From: Bacteroidia bacterium
GTDB taxonomy: Bacteria; Bacteroidota; Bacteroidia; B-17B0; Aurantibacillaceae
Length of the DNA stretch: 64,000 bases
NCBI GenBank assembly: GCA_026003255.1
Contig: BPGX01000001.1
Coordinates: 434,001 to 498,000 of the forward strand
Reading direction: 5' to 3'
Both the position numbers and the translations under genes were made by a program. The number at the start of each line of letters is the position of its first letter. Positions within the stretch are counted from its first letter, which is position 1. Of this stretch, positions 19,501-27,515 are shown one piece after another. The notes below the pieces were generated by a model. The model was not told the origin of the DNA. It was given only the letters and a program-made list of their open reading frames with translations, and did no database searches.

Positions 19501-20428
19501 TAAGCCACAAGTTATTACTGGCCTTGGTAATAAACCAGAATCTATTGTAAGTGGCAAAACTTTCACTTTTGTTGCACAAAAGAATATATTATTCAAAGGT
19601 AAAGTGGAAGTTAAAAATGGTGATTTTACATTTTCTTTCATAGTTCCAAAAGATATAAATTATGCTATTGACACAAGTAAAATGAGTTTTTATGCACATA
19701 ATGGTATTGAAGACGCAGTCGGTTATACCACAAAATTTTACATTGGTGGTTCAAATCCAAATGCCATTGCTGATAACCAGCCACCACAAGTCGATTTATT
19801 TTTGAATGATAAGAAATTTGTTTCTGGTGGAATTACGAATCCAAACCCGGTCTTGTTTTCTGAAATTGTTGATAGTTCCGGGATTAATATCTCTGGAAAT
19901 GGAATTGGACATGACATAGTTGTAACTCTTGATAATACAAAACAAATTAACTTAAATGATTATTTTGAGTATGATTTAAACAGCTATCAAAAAGGAAAAA
20001 TTAAATACCCATTTTCTGGATTATCGGAAGGGAATCATCAATTATCTCTAAAGGTATGGGATGTTAATAATAATAGTAACACGGTTAAATTAGATTTTGT
20101 CGTAGCAAATAGTGAAGAATTGGCACTTGACCACGTGCTGAATTATCCTAATCCATTCACGACAAAAACAAAATTTATGTTTGAATATAATACTTCCTGC
20201 GAACAGATTAAAGTGAAAGTGGAAATTTTTACCATAAGTGGAAAGTTAGTAAAAACCATTCACAAGGATATTTATGTAACAGGTTATCGTGAAGATAGTA
20301 TTGAATGGGACGGAAGAGACGATTATGGAGATAAGCTGGCAAGAGGTGTTTATATTTATAAAGTAACGATTTCGGATACTAATAATAAGAAAGCAGAAAA
20401 GATTGAGAAATTAGTGATATTGAATTAA
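16508..20428 (+). CDS. porU: Type IX secretion system C-terminal signal peptidase PorU
   Basis: Gingipain-like (C25) cysteine peptidase that removes C-terminal sorting domains from T9SS cargo at the cell surface, and can attach the cargo to lipopolysaccharide. The catalytic pair is visible: His813 in NYTGHGNE and Cys847 in TATCEFTRFD, 34 residues apart as in gingipains. The N-terminal ~500 residues are the PorU beta-rich region. The C-terminal ~95 residues resemble a FlgD-like/sorting domain (LNYPNPF ... GDKLARGVYIYKV). The start at 16508 gives a clean signal peptide ending STFAQ; an in-frame ATG at 16469 would add 13 residues. Length is ~1306 residues, within the family range. porV, often adjacent, is not in the window. 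Confidence 0.93.
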   Translation: MKVKFCIIFTLLNLMISTFAQRNASLSNIQPINKSTDIPDIIINKNNPAFPVEILGSVYDPTMNNLPVWTKSFSTQLNEEAQATIKPLSVRHLKSDEAVAVKKYFSNYLSADFHIKYFTSYSGNSKIWTAYIIPFRMKSDGTIEFLKQFEIEWTKWSSNKSNPVSVQSFTNQSVLASGQWYKIGIKNTGIYKIDKAFLQSMGIDVSQIDPRNIRIYGNGGDMVNPKNNKFRYDDLQENAIFVYGENDGVFDDNDYILFYGKGSDSWIHRKNFPYSNPYNCLDYYHYLHRYSDSAYYFLNFDMGPGLRITNYFLKTVSTYTSNSYDYLNYHEIDVINFLKSGPDFYGEYFDLQTSYSFPYTDGNFVTGDTIKAFISLAARSDYVSNYTWSVGGSTGTFTAGQVQTGNYLADFAAVSNQCFIVPNNSTSNTITFNITKNSSNAVAWLDKIVFNARRYLVFNNKAFEFSDKRNVAPNQITTYSISVLNPTGIQIWDITNPLRPFNQQYDAYSNYILFQAPSDTLHRYIIFTLNDAQKPKFIKQVNNQNLHAIIQADYIIVTHPQFKQQALELAQLHQQEEGLTYAVVTTEEVYNEFSSGNPDATAIREFARMLYKRSDSLNPKPRYLLLFGDGTFNNKDRSSNTSALIPTYQTGISVSPILSTVTDDFYGWLDDNEGDDWANSLVDIGVGRFTVSSIAQAINVVNKVKAYYKKNLNFTVQTSDNCCKLATNNYPQGDWRTILTFLADDGDSQLHMWQADSLMRQLNRKHPEYNLNKIMADAYQQITVPGGNRFPDASAALDRAFEKGSLVINYTGHGNEVGLGHEAFLTLSQINNYKNINNMPLFITATCEFTRFDDPDRLSAGEQCFLQPNGCAIAMFTTVRLAYASTNFYLSQKLFDEIIDTLPNGEYMALGDIVKTTKQKTNIGFYFLNFHLIGDPALKLAYPKRKIIVTSINNHTISSSPQDTLKALSKVTVSGFIADKNGNKLTNFNGIIYPTVFDKPQVITGLGNKPESIVSGKTFTFVAQKNILFKGKVEVKNGDFTFSFIVPKDINYAIDTSKMSFYAHNGIEDAVGYTTKFYIGGSNPNAIADNQPPQVDLFLNDKKFVSGGITNPNPVLFSEIVDSSGINISGNGIGHDIVVTLDNTKQINLNDYFEYDLNSYQKGKIKYPFSGLSEGNHQLSLKVWDVNNNSNTVKLDFVVANSEELALDHVLNYPNPFTTKTKFMFEYNTSCEQIKVKVEIFTISGKLVKTIHKDIYVTGYREDSIEWDGRDDYGDKLARGVYIYKVTISDTNNKKAEKIEKLVILN

Positions 20429-20558
20429 CCCAAATTATGTAATACAAATTCTTTTTGATGATAACAACATCAAAGAATTAGACCGTCATTGCGAGGAAGC
20501 AGCACTTCCGGAACAATCTCTTGTGAATACATATAATTTCTAATAAATAATTTGGGTT
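20427..20558. repeat. Interspersed element with inverted ends, CGTCATTGCGAGGA-type core (copy B)
   Basis: The best-defined copy. The left end AACCCAAATTATGTAATAC starts inside the porU stop codon. The right end TAATAAATAATTTGGGTT is its imperfect inverse. The core holds CCGTCATTGCGAGGAAGC and a following AAGC-to-CTTCC hairpin. At 132 bp it fills almost all of the gap between porU and the converging peroxidase gene. Confidence 0.75.
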
Positions 20559-20567
20559 TATATGATA

Positions 20568-21605
20568 TTACTGCAAAACCGGTGCAGATTTATATTCAGC
20601 AGGTATATCTGCTGTAAGAGATTTTAAGAAAGTTACAATATCTTTTACTTCCTCTTCGGTCAAATCTTTATTTAATTGGGCTTTAGCCATAATTTTTACA
20701 GCATCTTCTAAATTATTCACATTTCCATCATGATAATAAGGATATGTTTTTTCTATATTTCTTAATGAAGGAACTTTGAATACAAATCTATCCCCTGCTA
20801 GTTTTGTGATTTTTACTTTACCACTGTCAATTTTGGTGCTTTTTGTATAATCCCAATAATTACCATAAACAGCAAACTTTTGAAACATATTACCACCTAC
20901 GCCAGCACCATTATGACAAGTAGTGCAACCAGTTGTAATAAATGTTAACAAACCTTTCTTTTCTTCCACAGTCAATGCATCTTTATTGCCCTTGAGATAT
21001 TCGTCAAAGCGAGAAGGGGTAATCAGTTTTCTTTCGAATGCTCCAATGGCTTTTTTTAAGTTATTGTATGTAATGGGATCTTTTTCATTCGGAAATGCTT
21101 CTTTGAAGAGTTTTTGATAAAGTTCTGATTTTTTTAATCTGTCAATTAAAAATTTTTCGTTAGGGATATTCATTTCAATGGGATTCAGGATGGGCATGCC
21201 CGCCTGTTCTTCAACAGTAGCAGCTCTTCCATCCCAAAATTGAGCGGTGTGAATGGCAGCGTTCAATGTTGTAGGGGAATTTCTATCACCAAATTTGCCT
21301 TCTTCGCCTTTGGAAGTAGGTTGATTATCCACACCAAAAGTAGAGAGATTGTGGCAGGTGTTGCAACTCATAGTTTGTTTGCGGGATAATTGATTGTCAA
21401 AATACAAGGAATGACCTAATTTCACTAATGCAGGGTTTAAAGTGTCCGCTAATTCTAACGGCTGAAATACGTTTAGTTTATCAGCCAATGCTTCATCGTA
21501 TCTTTTGCTTTCATCATTAGAGGATGAAGCAACTTCTTCTTTTTTAGATTCAGAACATGAAATTAAAAACGAAAGAGATAAAAGACCGATTGTAAACTTT
21601 TTCAT
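20568..21605 (-). CDS. Di-haem cytochrome c peroxidase (CcpA/MauG family) lipoprotein
   Basis: Periplasmic enzyme that reduces hydrogen peroxide, or a MauG-like relative. Two haem-binding motifs are present: CNTCH at Cys81-His85 and CTTCH at Cys227-His231 (numbered from the 21605 start). The signal sequence ends SLSFLISC with Cys17 as a lipobox cysteine, so it is probably membrane-tethered. At 345 residues it fits the family (~320-350). I chose 21605 over the in-frame 21641 because only this start gives a normal lipoprotein signal, and the -7 box at 21623 lies between them. It is monocistronic. Confidence 0.93.
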   Translation of the reverse strand: MKKFTIGLLSLSFLISCSESKKEEVASSSNDESKRYDEALADKLNVFQPLELADTLNPALVKLGHSLYFDNQLSRKQTMSCNTCHNLSTFGVDNQPTSKGEEGKFGDRNSPTTLNAAIHTAQFWDGRAATVEEQAGMPILNPIEMNIPNEKFLIDRLKKSELYQKLFKEAFPNEKDPITYNNLKKAIGAFERKLITPSRFDEYLKGNKDALTVEEKKGLLTFITTGCTTCHNGAGVGGNMFQKFAVYGNYWDYTKSTKIDSGKVKITKLAGDRFVFKVPSLRNIEKTYPYYHDGNVNNLEDAVKIMAKAQLNKDLTEEEVKDIVTFLKSLTADIPAEYKSAPVLQ

Positions 21606-21622
21606 AATTGTAATATTTTGTG

Positions 21623-21630
21623 CAAAGATA
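21623..21630 (-). promoter_or_regulatory. Bacteroidota-type -7 promoter box
   Basis: The minus strand reads TATCTTTG, an exact match to TAnnTTTG, 17 bp upstream of the peroxidase start at 21605. It rules out the longer ORF start at 21641, which lies upstream of it. Confidence 0.6.
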
Positions 21631-21717
21631 AACATGTCCACCTAAAAAAATCAAATAGAAAATTTTTATAATGCCATTGATAGTTTTGTGTTTAGTTAAA
21701 TTTATTTATTGTATAAA

Positions 21718-22728
21718 CTACAATTCCATTAGAAATTCAATTGTATTTATTCCATCTGCAAAATCTGAAAGTGAAGGAAATTGAGCATTTCCAAGGGGGG
21801 TGTATTTTTTTCCTATAATTGTCTGAATATCGTTTTGATGTTGTGAAATGTAACTATTTACTTCTGAAATGTCTGAATAATATTGATAGAAAAGATTGGC
21901 AACTGGCGCATGCAATTGTTCACTTTCTTTAATGATGAGAAAATTATTTTCTAAAAAGGGTTCTTTATTCAGTAAATAAATACTTCGATAATAATCATAA
22001 TTATTCATGTATTTATGATGTTGCATAACAAATCCGTAATCATACACGGCTTTGAATATTCTTTGAATATCAAAGTTTTTGGGGATAAAAATTTTAGATA
22101 CATTTCTACATCCTAATCCGAAGTATAATAAAATATCATCGGCTAATTTTTTCAATTCTTCATCGGCTTCTGAGTTATCTAAAATAGCAATAGAAGTTCT
22201 GTTGTTACGAATAATTTTAGGTTTATCCGAAAAATAATATTGAAAGTGCATAGCCGTATTGTTCGTACCCGTTGCAATTACAGCATTTATGTCGTTTTTA
22301 GTAATGGTATTTTCTTTTATAACAACTTTATTTTTGATATCTGGATTTAAGTCCATTAAAATATGTAAAATCATTTTCATTAATACTGAATCTTTTGATG
22401 ATGGTTTGAATATTAAGTAATGACCGGATAATAAAACATCCATTACATCTCTGAAAGATACCATTGGAATATTACCGGCTGCAATCACTAAAACTTTTTT
22501 TGGAGAATTTGTAGGTTGAATATTTGCACTATATGCTTCTATACTTGAGTTGGATGTAATGTCTTGAATGTGTGAAAGCATGGTTTTTACAAACTTTTCT
22601 ATGAACCATGGATTCTGGATTTCTGCTTGTTTGATGGAATGTTGAATCAATTCGTGATATGGGGTGGGTTGGTTGTTCAAGTATTTTTCAAGAATATCTG
22701 AGAGTTGTATAAATGCATTGTAATACAT
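21718..22728 (-). CDS. LuxC-like acyl-CoA reductase
   Basis: 336-residue aldehyde-dehydrogenase-fold protein of the LuxC acyl-CoA/acyl-protein reductase family, making fatty aldehydes from acyl thioesters with NADPH. Visible family features are VLVIAAGNIPMVSFRDVMDVLLSGH (nucleotide-binding region), IFKPSSKDS, VIATGTNNTAMHF and the catalytic region FGLGCRNVSKIF with its conserved cysteine. In many Bacteroidota this gene sits beside a ferredoxin or an acyltransferase; neither is found here, so the pathway (wax, polyene lipid or other) is not clear. An exact -7 box precedes it at 22749. Confidence 0.88.
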   Translation of the reverse strand: MYYNAFIQLSDILEKYLNNQPTPYHELIQHSIKQAEIQNPWFIEKFVKTMLSHIQDITSNSSIEAYSANIQPTNSPKKVLVIAAGNIPMVSFRDVMDVLLSGHYLIFKPSSKDSVLMKMILHILMDLNPDIKNKVVIKENTITKNDINAVIATGTNNTAMHFQYYFSDKPKIIRNNRTSIAILDNSEADEELKKLADDILLYFGLGCRNVSKIFIPKNFDIQRIFKAVYDYGFVMQHHKYMNNYDYYRSIYLLNKEPFLENNFLIIKESEQLHAPVANLFYQYYSDISEVNSYISQHQNDIQTIIGKKYTPLGNAQFPSLSDFADGINTIEFLMEL

Positions 22729-22748
22729 AGTTGAATTTATTTATGGAG

Positions 22749-22756
22749 CAAAGGTA
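22749..22756 (-). promoter_or_regulatory. Bacteroidota-type -7 promoter box (acyl-CoA reductase)
   Basis: The minus strand reads TACCTTTG, an exact TAnnTTTG match, 20 bp upstream of the start at 22728. It lies back to back with the sirtuin promoter at 22785. Confidence 0.6.
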
Positions 22757-22784
22757 GTATCTTTTATGAATCATTTTTTCATTT

Positions 22785-22792
22785 TATATTTG
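22785..22792 (+). promoter_or_regulatory. Bacteroidota-type -7 promoter box (sirtuin)
   Basis: TATATTTG is an exact TAnnTTTG match, 11 bp upstream of the sirtuin start at 22804. Together with the minus-strand box at 22749 it makes a compact divergent promoter. Confidence 0.6.
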
Positions 22793-22803
22793 CGTAAAAA
22801 ATT

Positions 22804-23502
22804 ATGTCAAAACATATTGTTGTTTTTACTGGTGCTGGTGTGAGTGCAGAGAGTGGCTTGAAAACATTTAGAGATAGCGATGGTTTGTGGGAAAATTATC
22901 CTATTGAAGAAGTGGCAACGCCTGAGGCATGGAAAAGAAATCCTGAGTTAGTATTGGAATTTTACAACTTGCGTCGTAAACAATGTATGGAGGCACAACC
23001 TAATGAAGCACATAAACTTATAGCAGAATTGGAAAAATACTATAAGGTTACTGTAATTACGCAAAATATTGATGATTTACACGAGCGTGCCGGAAGTTCG
23101 AATGTTATTCACTTACATGGTGAAATAATGAAGGTGCGTAGTAGTGTGGATGAGAATTTGATTTATCCAATCAACAAGTGGAATTTAGAATTAGGTGAAA
23201 AGTGTGAAAAAGGTTCGCAATTACGTCCGCACATTGTTTGGTTCGGCGAACCTGTGCCAATGATGCCAGTGGCTATAGGAATCACGCAGACAGCTGATAT
23301 ATTTATTGTAGTTGGTAGTTCCCTGGTAGTATATCCTGCTGCCAGTTTGTTGTATTATACAAAATCGGGTATTCCAAAGTATTTAATAGATCCGGGAGAA
23401 TTTTCAGAAAGTGTATTAAGAGAGGTAATTCACATTAAGAAAAAAGCTACAGAAGGTATGCGAGAATTATTTGAGATACTTACTAAAAATGTTTGGGTAT
23501 AG
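22804..23502 (+). CDS. cobB: Sir2-family NAD-dependent protein deacylase (class III)
   Basis: 232-residue sirtuin that removes acyl groups from lysines with NAD. Motifs: GAGVSAESGLKTFR (residues 10-23), TQNIDD (87-91, NAD binding), catalytic His105 in HLHGE. Tyr54 and Arg57 form the YxxR pair that selects succinyl/malonyl lysine in SIRT5-type class III enzymes, so desuccinylase activity is likely. The zinc-binding cysteines of E. coli CobB are missing: the KVRC position is KVRSS, and only a single Cys follows. The zinc-less form is common in Bacteroidota. It is monocistronic. Confidence 0.93.
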   Translation: MSKHIVVFTGAGVSAESGLKTFRDSDGLWENYPIEEVATPEAWKRNPELVLEFYNLRRKQCMEAQPNEAHKLIAELEKYYKVTVITQNIDDLHERAGSSNVIHLHGEIMKVRSSVDENLIYPINKWNLELGEKCEKGSQLRPHIVWFGEPVPMMPVAIGITQTADIFIVVGSSLVVYPAASLLYYTKSGIPKYLIDPGEFSESVLREVIHIKKKATEGMRELFEILTKNVWV

Positions 23503-23517
23503 CAGATGTTTCTTTAA

Positions 23518-23809
23518 ATCTCAGATTATGCAATAGGATTAATAAAATTTGAATTTTCTATAAAATTGAACTTTTGTGTATTTTAAACAAATGAACACCA
23601 GGAAAATAAACAAAGTTCACAAAGCCCTGATATATTTTGCAAACGAGAAATGCTTTGTATTCTTTGTAAAAAACTTTGTTTTCGCTGTGGTTCAAAAAAT
23701 CAACTAATTATTCTGAAACCAAATTGGTGAAAGCCATTTATGTTTTTAATATCAATGAAATGAAGTAATGTTTACGGTACGCTAATTTCTAAAGCAGAAT
23801 TTTAGTTAA
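23518..23809. repeat. Long interspersed element with CACAAAG-type core (copy C)
   Basis: No gene is seen between the sirtuin and the aminotransferase. The interval holds a ~290-bp element homologous by eye, at roughly 70-75% identity, to the one at 42071. Shared landmarks are an AGATTATGCAATAG left end, CGAGAAATGCTTTGT, GTGGTTCAAAA and ATCAATGAAATGAAG-like segments. The right end (GCTAATTTCTAAAGC) resembles the ends of the shorter copies. Confidence 0.7.
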
Positions 23810-23952
23810 TAATAAGTATGCATATTTAAAATCTAATTTTAAATTTACATATCTCTCATTTTATTGTTTTAATTCAAATGACGCACCACAATTGTGATGT
23901 AGGTCTTTTGTTTGTTTCCTTTTTTTTCTCCTATTTTGCAAAAAAAATTTTT

Positions 23953-25154
23953 ATGCCGAATATATCAGAAAAAGCCGTTCAAATGCCGGCCAGTCCTATT
24001 CGTAAATTAGTGCCTTATGCAGAAGCAGCAAAAAAGAAAGGAATTAAAATTTATCATTTAAATATTGGTCAACCTGATTTACCAACACCACCTATATTTT
24101 TTGAAGGAATTAAAAAGGCCAATATTCAAATTTTAGAGTATACACATAGCGCTGGAATAGAGAGTTATAGAAAAAAATTAGCGGAGTATTACAAAAGATA
24201 TAATATTGAGGTGGATTTTTCTGACATCATCATTACTGTTGGTGGAAGTGAAGCGATTGAAATTGCTATGATGACCTGCTTCAATCCGGGTGATGAAATT
24301 ATTATACCGGAACCGTTTTATGCCAATTATATCGGGTTTTCAAGGGCTGCTGATGTTGTAATTAAACCTATTCGAAGTGTGATTGACAATGGTTTTGCAT
24401 TACCACCTATTGAGGAATTCGAGAAGTTGATAAGTCCAAAAACAAAGGGGATAATGATTTGCAATCCATCTAATCCTACCGGGTATTTATATACAAGAGA
24501 AGAATTGGAAGCATTGAAAAATCTTGCATTGAAATATAATTTATTTTTATTAAGCGATGAAGTTTACAGAGAGTTTTGTTATGACGGAAGACCGTATCAT
24601 TCTGTTATGCATCTAAAAGGGGCGGATGAACACATAATTATGTTAGATTCTATATCCAAGCGATACAGTGCTTGTGGAGCAAGAATTGGTGCATTGGTGA
24701 GTAAAAAATAAAATTGTAATGTCAGCAGCATTGAAATTTGCACAGGCGCGCTTGAGCCCGCCAACGTTTGGACAAATCGGTGCAGAGGCAGCTTTATCAC
24801 TTGGTAAAGAGTATTTTGATGAAGTGGTGAAAGAATACACACAACGAAGAAATTTTGTGGTCAATGAATTGAATAAGATACCGGGCGTAAAATGTCCTAT
24901 GCCGGGTGGGGCTTTTTATTGTATTGCCGAGTTGCCGATAGACGATGCGGATAAGTTTTGTCAATGGTTACTTGAAAAATTTGAATATTACAAGCAAACC
25001 GTAATGTTGGCACCTGCTACCGGATTTTATTCCACGCCCCGGTGAGGGAAAAAAGCAAGTACGTATTGCTTATGTTTTAAAGCAAGAGGATTTAGCAAAC
25101 GCTATTGAATGTTTGAAAATGGCATTGGAAACGTATAGAAGTCAGATGAGTTAA
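23953..25154 (+). pseudogene. Class I/II PLP aminotransferase (aspartate aminotransferase-like), two apparent frameshifts
   Basis: Fold-type I aminotransferase of ~399 residues once repaired. Frame 1 runs 23953-24711 and includes YHLNIGQPDLPTP, the NPSNPTG motif, LLSDEVYREF and the PLP-lysine region SISKRYSACGARIGAL. It is broken at an A6 run (24703-24708). Removing one A continues directly into SAALKFAQARLSPPTFGQIG. A second break at a C4 run (25037-25040) is repaired by removing one C, giving YSTPGEGKKQVRIAYVL and a stop at 25154. Nothing is missing, so I think it is an intact gene with sequencing indels rather than a decayed one. The start at 23953 (MPNISEKAVQMPASP) is family-typical; the upstream ATG at 23878 is not. 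Confidence 0.88.
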
Positions 25155-25157
25155 TTT

Positions 25158-25397
25158 AATTCTAAATTAGGTATTAGAAATTGAAATTATTTAAAAGAGA
25201 TTGCTTCGCCACGACAAAGTCGTGGCGAAGCAATGACGAAAAAAAACGTCACGTCATTGCGAACGAAGTGAAGCAATCTCGTAAGGAAGGTGAGAATACC
25301 AGTCGGGATTGCTTCGTCGCTACTCTCCTCGCAATGACGGGCTAATTCTTTGAAGGTTGTTATCATCAATAGAATTTCTAATGCATAATTTGAGTTA
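25158..25397. repeat. Interspersed element with inverted ends, CGTCATTGCGAGGA-type core (copy D)
   Basis: Left end GGTATTAGAAATT, right end AATTTCTAATGCATAATTTG. The core contains a very stable hairpin (GCTTCGCCACGAC paired with GTCGTGGCGAAGC, about 25202-25230) and several CGTCATTGCGAAC/CCTCGCAATGACG units in both orientations. A 60-residue minus ORF in it (25187-25369) is a repeat artefact. The remaining ~200 bp to the PPIase start show no gene. Confidence 0.75.
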
Positions 25398-25600
25398 ATT
25401 TATTCCCCAATACATCGCTTGATTCAATTTATTGAAAAATTAGTGTATTAGTGGTTTACTATTTTATTCTGCTACGAATAAACGAATTATACATTAGTGG
25501 CAAAAAAAACAAATAATTTACAAGCTTACTGATCGTATAAATTTATCCGAGAATAATTTTACAAGTGCAATTTTTTTACCACCTTTGCAAAAAAAATCTT

Positions 25601-26662
25601 ATGAAAATAAATTACATCCTTGCTTCGCTATTGGTTACAATAAGCACCAGTACTTTTGCACAAAAAAAATCAGATAAATCAAAAACTATTAATAAAATGG
25701 ATAAAGAATTTTTGAAAAACCAACCGGATGGCTTGTATGCAAAAATTGAAACCAATAAAGGTGATATTTATTTACAATTGGAATATAAAAAAGTGCCCAT
25801 GACGGTTGCAAACTTTGTAGGATTGGCAGAAGGCACTATTCCTAATACAGCAAGACCTAATCAGCCATTTTATGATGGTTTGATTTTTCACAGAGTAATT
25901 AAGGATTTTATGATACAGGGAGGATGCCCCAAGTTTAATGGAACTGGTGATCCTGGATATAAATTTCCTGACGAAATTGATACGACTTTGAAGCATAGTG
26001 GGCCCGGTATTTTATCTATGGCTAATGCAGGTCCTAATACCAATGGTTCACAATTTTTCATCACGCATAAAGCAACGCCATGGTTGGATGGTAGACACAG
26101 TGTGTTTGGGCATGTTGTAAAAGGACAAGACGTTGTGAATGCAATTGAACAAAGCGATACGATTCGTAAGGTAGTAATTTTACGTAAAGGAAAAGATGCT
26201 GAAAAATTTGATGCGCCAAAAGTATTTGAAACATTAAAGAAACAAAAGGAAGATCAGGTATTAGCTGAAGCAAAGAAAAAGGAAGAACAAGAATTAAAAC
26301 TCATTCAGGAAAAATTTCCCAATGCACAAACTACTGCATCGGGTTTGAAGTATATCATTGAAAAAGAAGGTAGTGGTGATAAACCTAAAGCAGGACAAAC
26401 AGTGGTAGTACATTATACGGGAACATTTTTGGATGGAAAAAAATTTGATTCCAGTTATGATAGAAACCAACCATTAGAATTACCGATTGGAGTAGGTAGA
26501 GTTATTAAAGGTTGGGATGAAGGTATTATGCTATTAAATAAAGGGAGCAAAGCCAAATTAATTATTCCTTATCAATTGGGTTATGGTGAACAGGGGTATC
26601 CTGGGGTTATCCCACCAAAATCGTGGTTAATTTTTGATGTGGAACTATTGGACATCAAATAA
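25601..26662 (+). CDS. Secreted peptidyl-prolyl isomerase: cyclophilin-FKBP fusion
   Basis: 353 residues. A signal peptide ([17 protein letters not shown]) is followed by a cyclophilin domain at ~40-190: [15 protein letters not shown] with the catalytic Arg, then [14 protein letters not shown] and [13 protein letters not shown] charged helical linker (~205-245) leads to an FKBP domain (~250-353) with [38 protein letters not shown] and the end [16 protein letters not shown]. It carries two independent proline isomerases for folding exported proteins in the periplasm. The start at 25601 is chosen over the in-frame 25565, since the latter overlaps the likely promoter and spoils the signal peptide. 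fur follows after 5 bp. Confidence 0.95.
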   Translation: MKINYILASLLVTISTSTFAQKKSDKSKTINKMDKEFLKNQPDGLYAKIETNKGDIYLQLEYKKVPMTVANFVGLAEGTIPNTARPNQPFYDGLIFHRVIKDFMIQGGCPKFNGTGDPGYKFPDEIDTTLKHSGPGILSMANAGPNTNGSQFFITHKATPWLDGRHSVFGHVVKGQDVVNAIEQSDTIRKVVILRKGKDAEKFDAPKVFETLKKQKEDQVLAEAKKKEEQELKLIQEKFPNAQTTASGLKYIIEKEGSGDKPKAGQTVVVHYTGTFLDGKKFDSSYDRNQPLELPIGVGRVIKGWDEGIMLLNKGSKAKLIIPYQLGYGEQGYPGVIPPKSWLIFDVELLDIK

Positions 26663-26667
26663 AATTT

Positions 26668-27135
26668 ATGAATGCCAAACAACAAAACATAGATGAGGTA
26701 TTTACTCAGGTTAAACAAATTTTAGATGATTATTTGAAGAAGAAAGGGTTGCGTAAAACTTTAGAAAGATATACGATTTTAAGAGAAATTTATGCTATAA
26801 ACGATCATTTTGAAATTGATGAGTTGTATGAAAGAATGAAAAATAAAAAATACAGAGTAAGTCGTGCTACCTTGTACAATAATATGGAAGTATTTGTAGA
26901 TGCCGGACTTGTTATAAAACATCAGTTTGGTACAAATTCTGCTCAATATGAAAGAGCGTATAATTATCGTCAACACGATCATTTAATTTGTTTAGATTGT
27001 AATAAAGTTTTTGAATTCTGTGATCCAAGGATTATTCAGATACAGAAAACAACTGAAAATTTATTAGGATTTAATATCGTACAACATTCTCTGCAATTTT
27101 CTGGTAGATGTAGAACATTAGAAACCAACTGGTAA
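26668..27135 (+). CDS. Fur-family transcriptional regulator
   Basis: 155-residue metal- or peroxide-responsive repressor. The winged-helix part has the RYTILREIY and SRATLYNNMEVFVDAGLVIK segments. The dimerisation part contains HDHLICLDCNKVFEF with Cys108 and Cys111. The second structural CXXC seen in many Fur proteins is reduced to a lone Cys148 (GRCRTL), so the structural zinc site may be incomplete. Which metal it senses cannot be told. It probably shares a transcript with the upstream isomerase and the downstream STAS gene. Confidence 0.92.
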   Translation: MNAKQQNIDEVFTQVKQILDDYLKKKGLRKTLERYTILREIYAINDHFEIDELYERMKNKKYRVSRATLYNNMEVFVDAGLVIKHQFGTNSAQYERAYNYRQHDHLICLDCNKVFEFCDPRIIQIQKTTENLLGFNIVQHSLQFSGRCRTLETNW

Positions 27136-27159
27136 ATGCAAATATAAAAAATAAATGTT

Positions 27160-27510
27160 ATGAAATTTGATTTTGAAATTAAGGAGCATAAAAACTATAT
27201 TGATATTAAACTAAAAGGAGAATTGATTGACAAAACACAAGCGCAACCATTGTTGGAAAAAGTAGATGAATATATTCAAAATAACATTGCCAATTTTATA
27301 TTTAACTTGCAAGATTTGAAGTATTTAAATAGTAGTGGTTTAAATGTATTGATACAAATTTTTACTAAAGCAAGAAATAACAACGGAGAAGCCGTTTTAT
27401 ACCATCTCAATAAAAAGATAAACGAGTTGATATTAATAACCAAATTACATACTATTTTCAAAATTACAGAAACACAAAAGGAAGCCGTAAAAGCACTGAA
27501 TATAAAATAA
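27160..27510 (+). CDS. STAS-domain protein (anti-sigma factor antagonist type)
   Basis: 116 residues forming a single STAS domain. The segment LQDLKYLNSSGLNVLIQI contains Ser58 at the position of the phosphorylated serine of SpoIIAA-type antagonists. Such proteins switch partners when phosphorylated by a GHKL kinase. A possible kinase in the window is the SiaB-like protein at 7042-7632, but the two genes are 20 kb apart, so this link is only a guess. It is preceded by fur (24 bp) and followed by an aldehyde dehydrogenase (5 bp). Confidence 0.88.
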   Translation: MKFDFEIKEHKNYIDIKLKGELIDKTQAQPLLEKVDEYIQNNIANFIFNLQDLKYLNSSGLNVLIQIFTKARNNNGEAVLYHLNKKINELILITKLHTIFKITETQKEAVKALNIK

Positions 27511-27515
27511 TATCT

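Noticed and set aside
25187..25369. Minus-strand ORF of 60 codons upstream of the isomerase
   Set aside because: It lies entirely in the hairpin repeat, with no homologous look and no promoter.
7042..27510. SiaB-like kinase and STAS protein as one partner-switch module
   Set aside because: The two genes are 20 kb apart in unrelated operons, and SiaB normally pairs with SiaC (DUF1987), not a plain STAS domain. Not supported beyond guesswork.
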